DNA of 64,000 bases from Marasmius tenuissimus (Eukaryota; Basidiomycota; Agaricomycetes; Agaricales; Marasmiaceae). Made by a program: the position numbers and the translations under genes. Of this stretch, positions 57,055 through 64,000 are shown one piece after another. The stretch spans positions 3,038,001 to 3,102,000 of the forward strand of contig JAQOTA010000052.1 of NCBI GenBank assembly GCA_029532415.1, read 5' to 3'. The notes beneath the pieces are model-generated. The model saw only the letters and a program-made list of their open reading frames with translations. It ran no database searches and had not been told where the DNA came from. Every line of letters starts with the position of its first letter. The stretch's first letter is position 1.

Positions 57055-57804
57055 ATGACCACAGGCAAATCCGGATGCGTACGCACCATTCCCACTATTT
57101 CTATCTCGTCGTCTCGACCTGTACTAATTTCTACCGATTCTTACCCTCAGGTCGTCTACTATGACACATACTCTAAACGACTCTGCCAAATCCAAGGCTG
57201 TAACAAATATCTTCCAGACTTCAAAGCGTTCCAAGCCCACGCCATCCGAGCCCACTTCTACTGTGCTCCCTGCGACAAATGGTTGAATCAGAGCGCCAGG
57301 TCTGTCGAACAACATTTCCAGGATACGGTCGAATCGAAGAACAGCTGCGTCCTTTGTAAGCGCCACTTCCCACACGCGAAAGCCCTTCGACAGCATTACA
57401 ATCAGGCGAAAGTGCATAACACCTGCGGAAACCGACGATGCGGGAGAGAAATTCCCGAGCAATCGTACTCCTCTCGGCCCGCGTTGATCTTGCACTTTGA
57501 GAACGGGAAGTGTCTTGGCATCGACGGGAAGGCGGAGGTTGGAGATGTTGTCAAACGTTACGCTGAGCGAGCCCACAGCCTTAACCTATTCGACTTCGAT
57601 GCTGCCAAACGTGGAGAGAAAGCATTTTTGTGCCCCTTCAGCAACGCGTACCGCAAGTGCGGTAGATTCGATACGTTCGGTGCAATGTGCCAGCACTTTG
57701 AGAGCGGGAGTCATGAATACGAGGATATGAAGGACTTTGAGGGTGTTTTGGATGAGTTGAAGGCGAAAGTGATTCAGAAGAGTTTGATCGTGGAGAGCGA
57801 CTAG
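57055..57804 (+). CDS. C2H2-type zinc-finger protein
   Basis: Single exon, 249 aa. Finger-like motifs in order: CQIQGCNKYLPDFKAFQAHA-IRAH (C-x4-C-x12-H-x4-H, about residues 44-67), a CAPC pair with a distant histidine (VEQHFQD), and CVLCKRHFPHAKALRQHYNQ-AKVH. Then CGNRRCGREIP and a C-terminal CPFSNAYRKCGRFDTFGAMC-QHF finger. Similar arrays occur in fungal C2H2 proteins of unknown role. It may bind nucleic acid in the nucleus but has no obvious localisation signal. Intronless, unlike its neighbours. TATA box 66-73 nt upstream. Confidence 0.75.
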   Translation: MTTGKSGCVRTIPTISISSSRPVLISTDSYPQVVYYDTYSKRLCQIQGCNKYLPDFKAFQAHAIRAHFYCAPCDKWLNQSARSVEQHFQDTVESKNSCVLCKRHFPHAKALRQHYNQAKVHNTCGNRRCGREIPEQSYSSRPALILHFENGKCLGIDGKAEVGDVVKRYAERAHSLNLFDFDAAKRGEKAFLCPFSNAYRKCGRFDTFGAMCQHFESGSHEYEDMKDFEGVLDELKAKVIQKSLIVESD

Positions 57805-58419
57805 CAGAGTCAGCCTGTCCAATGTACTCCGTCTGTCCCTCCCCCTTTTCTCCGGTCGTTGAGTCGCCCCGTTTCTCATCTTGGCTGTGTCTGAACTTTT
57901 GGCTGCCATTTTTATCTTCTTTTCCGCCGAAACATGCTGGCGCCGCTGAACGAGGTATCGCTGAACTGTCTCAGAACGTACGGACTATTACTCTATGACA
58001 TCTCTTTTATCAGCTCGATAGTTATGATATTTATTTCCGGACTATCTATTTCAGCTTATTGAAAATATAAATAGAGTATATCAATGGCAGATCTGAGCCG
58101 TGGTTATGCCATGGTTATGCATGTTAAGGTGGTGGTTACTTAACCACCGGATTCTGTGTATTAAGGGTCCAGTGGAGCCCGAAGATGCCTATTGTACTAA
58201 GCGTGGCAATCTATTCTCTCATTGTTTGTACCTTGTAGGTCCTCACGAAATGCCTCCTGAATCATATCAATTGTACTCTCATCATCTCGTCGCAAGCACG
58301 CGTAGGGGTATAGAAGTTCAGCAGCAAAGCTAATTTCATTGCAAGAAAAATCTGAAAGTACGGATTCTATGGACTACTAGCCGACCATTGTTCTAAGTGC
58401 CTTCCTCCTGAAGCGAGCA
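57805..58419. other. Intergenic, no gene seen
   Basis: 3' flank of the zinc-finger gene and left flank of the recombinase gene. A short palindrome GGTGGTTACTTAACCACC lies near 58130-58148. Confidence 0.5.
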
Positions 58420-61400
58420 ATGAGCTCTTCATGCCCGTCGCCTAGTCAGAGGCGCTTCCTATTCAAGAGCCCACAGGCCCCACTTGGGCTACGGCTACGA
58501 GTAGCGAGACAAAAGGATCAGGCCACCGCAACTTCAGCTATCTTCACTCTTTCCTCAAACCACCTTAGCTCTACACTTCCTCACGTCGGACGTGCCTCCA
58601 TGGACGTGTTCTCGGGGTTCCAGTTATCGAACATCGAGCAAAACAGCGACCACAATTTGCCGTACATGTTCCCCTTTGAGACCTTGCCGCAAGCAGAGTC
58701 CAACGCGTCGCAATCGGACATAAGCGCGGCCAGCAGCCATCATCCTACATCTACCAGACCACTTCCCTTTTCCCCAGGCTCTCCTCACGCTCAGACTCCG
58801 GCCACCTCGCAAGCCCTCATACTCAGACCACCAGGATCGGTAGCACTACTCTCGGAGCCAGACCCTCGCGCATTGGTTGGTGCTCCGTCGGGAGAGGTTG
58901 TTCCGCATCATGGATCGTTACAAGCCATGATGCAGGAGACACACAACTGGCGAATGGAGCGGCAGAAGGAGCGCGATGCAAAGAAGGGAACAGGGGTGGC
59001 ATACGAGCGTCACGTCGAGAATTACGATGACTGGTGGCAGGTAGAGCAATTTGAGCGACAACAGCAAGATCCATCATACGTCGTTGTGCCATCAATGCCG
59101 CCGACCGTCACAAAGGTTTCGATGTGGCTGATGAAGTCAGAGATGGTTCGATGCAAACGTGCTGGGCGGAGTGGGGAACAGATCGAGAATACCACAGTTG
59201 GGCGATCCTCCATCTCGCAAGCCATCAGTGCTCTTGAACGGGAGCGTAAAGACTGGGCATGGCGATTCCCCGACTATCCCGAGGTAACCATCAAGCTGCG
59301 TGATGACTTGCGCATCAAGGCAATGGAAGATGCCGCGAAGAAGAACGACACGATTCGGTCTGCGAAGGGAATCAGCCTGAAAGTATCAGGCTCTAGCTCA
59401 GGTAAGTCTGCTAGCTCAAATGACACAAAGTAAGAGATACTCACGCGCTTCATGTCAACTATCCAGATAGTTACACCCTGGACGAGATCCGACGCATTGC
59501 CGTCGGCCTATTGCTCAACTGCAACACTGACAATCAAGCCTTTCTGGCACTCCGAAACCGTGCCTTATTCCTCCTTCCCTGCGTATCCTTCTTTCGAGGC
59601 GACAATCTCCGCCTGCTCTTGTTCTCGGACCTATTCTTCCAAGAGATTCCGAACGTCTCTCGTGAGGTCCTGGACGTCAATGGCAGCTATACGCAGAACC
59701 ACAGCATTGAGGCCTTGACCTTCTTGGTTGATCAGGCCAAACACAACACGAGCGGGCGGGTCGATGAGCATGGTATCATCCGCCACCGAGACGCGGAGAT
59801 GTGTGGGATAGGTGCGATGGCATTATACCTATTTGCACTATTCCACATCCATTACCCCTTGAAAAAGAAGGCGCTCCCTTCTTTCGTGCCAGAGTTCGGT
59901 GTTGGGGATCCCGGTCAATACGGTACTCGCAGGTGGTACGCCCTTCGTGCTTTTCCAGGAAGCGGAGGCGATGATTCTGAAATGTCCTATCAGCGTAAGT
60001 CATTATATCCATTTCATTGAATCAGTGAACTCACCTGTCCTCGACGTAGAACATTACGAGATCATCAGAGATCTCCATGAGGAGAACGACATTGCAGTGT
60101 CAAAGGTGACACATTGCGGCCGATTGACTGCAGTACTCAACGCGAGGAGGAATGGGGCGAGTGAGTCTGATGCGAAGGCATTGGGAGGATGGAACTCCGG
60201 AGGTGCATATCGTGAGGTTTACGACCGGACGTTGCCAAAGAAGGGGTTGTTGAGTGCTGCCCTCCACGATGGTGATCATCCTGAGCGACACAATCTTCCT
60301 CGGGCACATCCTAGTGAGTCATCTTGCGTACGTCACAATGAAGTGACACTAACAATGCTCTAGTTCCAAGCGAGCCTCTTCAGCGACAGGTATTCCCGTT
60401 TCTTGAGACGTTGATGGAGGAATATAAGGACCGACGAAGCGCTGACGAGAACATGAGGGATTTTGCTCTCAACAACTTCCTCGGGGTCCTTTCTCGCTTC
60501 CGAAGGATTCTCCTCCAGGACGCGGCAGTCCTTTACACGAAATACCCAGCGGCGGCTATCTTCCGATACCATCCTCTCAACACAACCGAATTCCGGGAAT
60601 TCGCAAACATGTCGAGGGATGCCATTGCAAACGCGTTCAGGAGGACACAGCTGGAGCTCCGGCAGTATCCCGACCATGTACAAGTCAGTCTGCAGTCAGC
60701 AATGCTCATGAACGCGATGCAGTTCGAGCAGATGCAGGCCGCTATGAACCAGAAGCTTGCAGTCGTCATGGACGGATTGCAGAATCTGAAGAACGCACAG
60801 CTGGGCTCAGAGTTGGCAATGAGACCGGCCAAGCGTCAGAAGACGAAGAAGTCTGTCTCTTCGGTCGAGTCTCCAACCACACAACTCATGATTGCACCTC
60901 CCCCGCTTGTGGCCGATACAGGCGCCGTTATCGGATCCAATGGTGTGTTTGACGCCATTGAAGCACCTCAACCATCCCTCGCCAGCGAGCCGCGAGCATC
61001 GAGCCCCCCGCAGGTTCCGGAGCTCGAGCCCCCTCAAGCATCGGTGATTTCCACTCCTTCGAATTCGTACTACATGTTCCAGGCAGGAACCAACAACATC
61101 ACCGCTGTTTCTAGGCAGCAGTTCTTAGATGTGCAAGAGGCGGCTATGAGAGTAATTGAGAAGAAATTTGGCGTGGAGAAGGTCTCGATGCACGACTGGA
61201 AGTGGATGGTTCCCGCTACGAAAGGGTGCCGGAAAGAAGAATGGATTCCCGCATTCAGCTTCAAGGAGAACGCAAGTCGGCGGGAAATTTGGGATGAGTA
61301 CACCGTTGGCTTGGAGGGAAAGCTGTCCGTGAACCAGCTCGAGGACCACTGGGACGCGAAGTGGAAGACCGGGAGCACGCACGGGACAGAGTACTGTCGT

Positions 61401-61706
61401 CGAGACAAGCTGGTGAAGCTAGTCAAAAGACTGAAGAGTAAACCCAATTGGAACACTGACCTTGCGTTCCGATTCTTGGACGAGATCTTTCCGATCTTTC
61501 CAGGGCGTAGCCCGCCGAAGACCGTGGCTCAGGAGCTGAGGACCACCAACAATTTTCTCAGGTGGCTGCAGGTGTCGAATAAGGGTAGTAAGAAGAGGAA
61601 GAGAGAGGAGAACAGTGGTTCCGAGGAGGGAAGCGTGGCAGTTGACTCGGACGAGCCACATCCGAACATTGCACGCGTTCTCGAGGCGTCCAAGTCGTAT
61701 CCCTAG
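58420..61706 (+). CDS. Crypton-type tyrosine recombinase with GCR1_C-like tail
   Basis: Probable transposition enzyme of a Crypton DNA element, acting by tyrosine-mediated recombination. Exons 58420-59401, 59467-59994, 60050-60313 and 60364-61706 are in frame, 1038 aa (978 if the ATG at 58600 is used). The catalytic core is visible: FFRGDNLRLLLFSDLF (first Arg about 371), THCGR (His-x-x-Arg about 525-528), KALGGWNSGG (Trp about 551) and YREVYDRTLP (candidate nucleophile Tyr 561). It continues with RRILLQDAAVLYTKYPAAAI, typical of the Ndc10/Crypton core in basidiomycetes. The C-terminus (RREIWDEYTVGLEGK, DAKWKTGSTHGTEYCRRDKL) resembles a GCR1_C DNA-binding domain. All frames are intact, so it may be active. 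Confidence 0.8.
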
Positions 61707-61819
61707 TAGAAATATTGTAGCTGGATAGTCATGATAATCAGTACAGTACTAATCACCTAATCAGCGTAGTTTACAAACCTTTGCATTTGAATCATCTTGG
61801 TGATTGGTCTGACCGTTTA

Positions 61820-62240
61820 AGGCGTCGAACTGTGAGAGTCCAAGATCTTGGATCGAGGCCTAGCCATACAGAAGGTGAGCTTGCAGCCCAGCACAAGAGA
61901 ACAGAGAGAAAGAACCTCCGAAGGCACGTAGCAATCGAAGTGGTGTTCGACACGAAGTAGGAACACCGGGTTGGTGAACATTACAGATCGCGGCCGACAC
62001 GAAGTAGGTACGATCGCTTTATGAGAAAAATTGAGACATTCGTTGAGATAAACGTACCTTTGGGTTGGGAATAAGTCTGAAGACGGTCTGGAAGTTGAAG
62101 GCGTGAAAACGGCCGTGAATCGTGGAGGCTGCGAGAAAAGAGGCTCTATCACGAAGGGAGAGCCCAGTATACCACTCAACACGAAGTAGAGTGATTCTGT
62201 GGTAGCCTTGGCATTAAGCGGAGGCTGAGATATGGTGGGG
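61820..62240 (-). repeat. Left arm of divergent inverted repeat
   Basis: The reverse complement of this arm contains CCTACTTCGTGTCGG, GCTACGTGCC and GGGCTGCAAGCTCA in the same order as the plus strand of 62440-62780. Internal copies of the ACTTCGTGTCGG motif recur several times. Confidence 0.65.
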
Positions 62241-62439
62241 GAAGGGATGAAGAAGGAGAATGGGACTTGGGAAAAAATGAGGCGTTTGTTTATCAATGAT
62301 GTGGTGGCGGTTGTTTGGGCTTCATCTGGTGTACAAACAAGGCCGCGTTGTCGTTAAGCGCCTGCCCCTCATGCTTCTTTCATCCCTCCCTCCACCTGCC
62401 AATGCCTACTTCATGTCGGCGTTAGTCTGAGCGCACTTA

Positions 62440-62780
62440 ATGTTCGCTTGAATCACATACGCGCTCTTCGTGAACGCGGTAATCTCCCTTTTTCTAGCGG
62501 TTGGTTTTACGCAGCGTACAAGACTGGCTTCAAGCACACCTTTACCGACGTGTTTACCTCCCAATGTACGTGTCTTTTGCACTCCTTTCAACCGGAAGAG
62601 GTGGAGCCTACTTCGTGTCGGCTTTCAGCTCTCTTTCTCTCATTTGTGATCCCACTTCGCGTTGGACACAGGTCCTGATCGCTACGTGCCGTCAGGACTG
62701 TTTTCGCAGTCTCTTTTCGTTCATCTGGGCTGCAGGCTCACATTTCAGTATTCACAGACCTCAAAGGCTTTTTCTTTCGA
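62440..62780 (+). repeat. Right arm of divergent inverted repeat
   Basis: Contains CCTACTTCGTGTCGGCTTTC, ATCGCTACGTGCCGTCAGGA and TGGGCTGCAGGCTCACATTT. It lies directly upstream of the unknown gene starting about 62872, so it may be that gene family's promoter or leader, duplicated head-to-head. Confidence 0.65.
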
Positions 62781-62871
62781 CTTTCGAAGGCACTTTCAAG
62801 CAGCTGCACGTTCCGATCGAGTATGTTTTCACTCTACGTTGAACTTGAGCGGCACTGAATGATCTTCTCTA

Positions 62872-63983
62872 GTGCTGTCATCAAAGCCTCGCAAATCTCA
62901 TGAAGGCAAAGTGGGCGCCATCTTCGAGAAGGACAACGTCTTTGTTACGACCCCAAATCAATCGTTTATCGCTCCTCCATTACTGGGTGAGCGCACCATC
63001 AAACTGAGACGAGATTTTCATTTTGGAGAGGAAGATCCCCTCTATTTCCCTCAACGGTTCTCGAACAAAGTACCGCACCTCTCAGTGGTTCCATTTCCCT
63101 CCGCCGATCCCTCTCACAAATATGCCATTGCGTGGCGTATACTCTCAGCCGACAACTTCGTTCCCCTGAAAGCCGGGGATCCTCACTGTACTCTTGGCCT
63201 TCTATCGAATTCATTGCGAATAGCGATGAAGAAAGCTGTGGATGAAGTTATCGGGAGCGTGTCTGGCCTGACCGCGAGCGGGACTCTTGCGGGCAACGAT
63301 CTGGAGGCGTGGAAGAACGACAGGTATTCGCGGTCTTATGTCTTTGGATTGAAGAGTCTCCTTGCCCGATTGGATTGCCCCGCCTCCTACAAAGAGAGCT
63401 CAATGGCGTTCGCGCTGTGTCAGAGGGCATATCTGGAGCTTGTTGCTCGTGTTTCCTGGTTTCAGAATTTTCTGTCGCGGGTACGGGACCCCATTGGGGT
63501 GCCACATCTGGTCGCTGATGTCGTTGGAGCCTTGACCGGAGATTTCGAGACCTGCGAGAGGCTTTATCGTGCCGGTAGGTTCTCTTGCTCGTTCATGTCT
63601 ATTGTCGAATACTCACGTACTTGGTCAACTGCCAGGGATTCCAGTGTGGCTTGTAAGGCCGCTCGACCGGAAGGAAGGCCTGCGTGTTGACCAATGGGTG
63701 GATGTCTCCCCAACTACCGAGTTGATACCCCTGCGCAAGACAGGCATGGTTCTCTCTCTGGTGGACGCCTCTCCCCCACATCCAATCCTCTACCGCGGCC
63801 TAATCTCCCCTGAAAGTCACGAACATTATCGACTTATGGGGGAGTTTCTTCGCCAATTCTCCACTACGAATGTCTACGTTAACGAAGCGGCCTCGGCGAG
63901 TACAACAAGTCATCCTTCTCTTGAGCCAGCGAGTGGACCGAGTCGTCAAAAGAAACCGCCAAAGAAAAGCCGCGATAAACCAT
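62872..63983 (+). CDS. Unknown basidiomycete protein, 5' uncertain, runs off window
   Basis: Exons about 62872-63574 and 63636-63983; a GTAAGT donor at 63984 starts the next intron, so the gene continues beyond the window. It encodes SHEGKVGAIFEKDNVFVTTP, then FHFGEEDPLYFPQRFSNKVP, a helical core (CQRAYLELVARVSWFQNFLS), ALTGDFETCERLYRAGIPVW-LVRPLDRK and a Ser/Lys-rich stretch. The first exon begins at a TCTCTAG acceptor and has no in-exon ATG. An upstream donor (GTATGT at 62821) preceded by A would create ATG across the splice. I recall similar text in multicopy uncharacterised Agaricomycete proteins, possibly linked to mobile elements. Function unknown. Confidence 0.6.
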
Positions 63984-64000
63984 GTAAGTTCCTTCTCTAT

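Overview
This window comes from a filamentous basidiomycete fungus, most likely an Agaricomycete. Almost every gene is cut by short (about 50-70 nt) GT-AG introns. It carries a fungal NACHT NTPase, a family of F-box/leucine-rich-repeat (LRR) proteins with a very short first exon, a Crypton-type tyrosine recombinase and a nuclear tRNA-Ser(CGA) with a small intron. The exon models below were joined by hand from splice signals and reading-frame continuity. Each model called intact keeps one open frame through all its exons.

Layout. 1-3.9 kb: an inverted, partly deleted copy of the 35.7-44.8 kb region, holding a frameshifted copy D of a four-member unknown family, a CACTA-like element and an F-box fragment. 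3.7-6.7 kb: two housekeeping-type genes, aspartate-semialdehyde dehydrogenase (minus) and an epoxide hydrolase (plus). 7.4-28 kb: an F-box/LRR cluster with three intact genes and several broken ones, interrupted by two inverted-repeat elements and by an 8.6-kb foreign block (15.9-24.5 kb). That block holds three copies of a 5-formyltetrahydrofolate cyclo-ligase-like gene in different states of decay, a dead ABC-F ATPase and an intact NACHT gene. 28.8-35.2 kb: a tRNA-Ser gene and a very large serine-rich low-complexity protein gene. 35.7-41 kb: a 3' remnant of the aspartate-semialdehyde dehydrogenase gene and two further F-box-like genes, one with an in-frame stop. 41-51 kb: a transposon-filled segment, then three direct tandem copies (A, B, C) of the unknown family, each with the same promoter and upstream block. 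52.8-57.8 kb: a small membrane protein, the ribosome-quality-control ubiquitin ligase Hel2/ZNF598 and a C2H2 zinc-finger gene. 58.4-64 kb: a Crypton-like recombinase gene, a divergent inverted repeat and the start of a multicopy-type unknown gene.

Overall, conserved single-copy genes (Hom2, epoxide hydrolase, tRNA, Hel2) form islands in a fast-changing accessory region. The most interesting items are the four-copy unknown family with its repeated promoter, the large inverted duplication, and the 8.6-kb insertion that split an F-box gene while carrying a NACHT gene and repeated folate-enzyme sequence.
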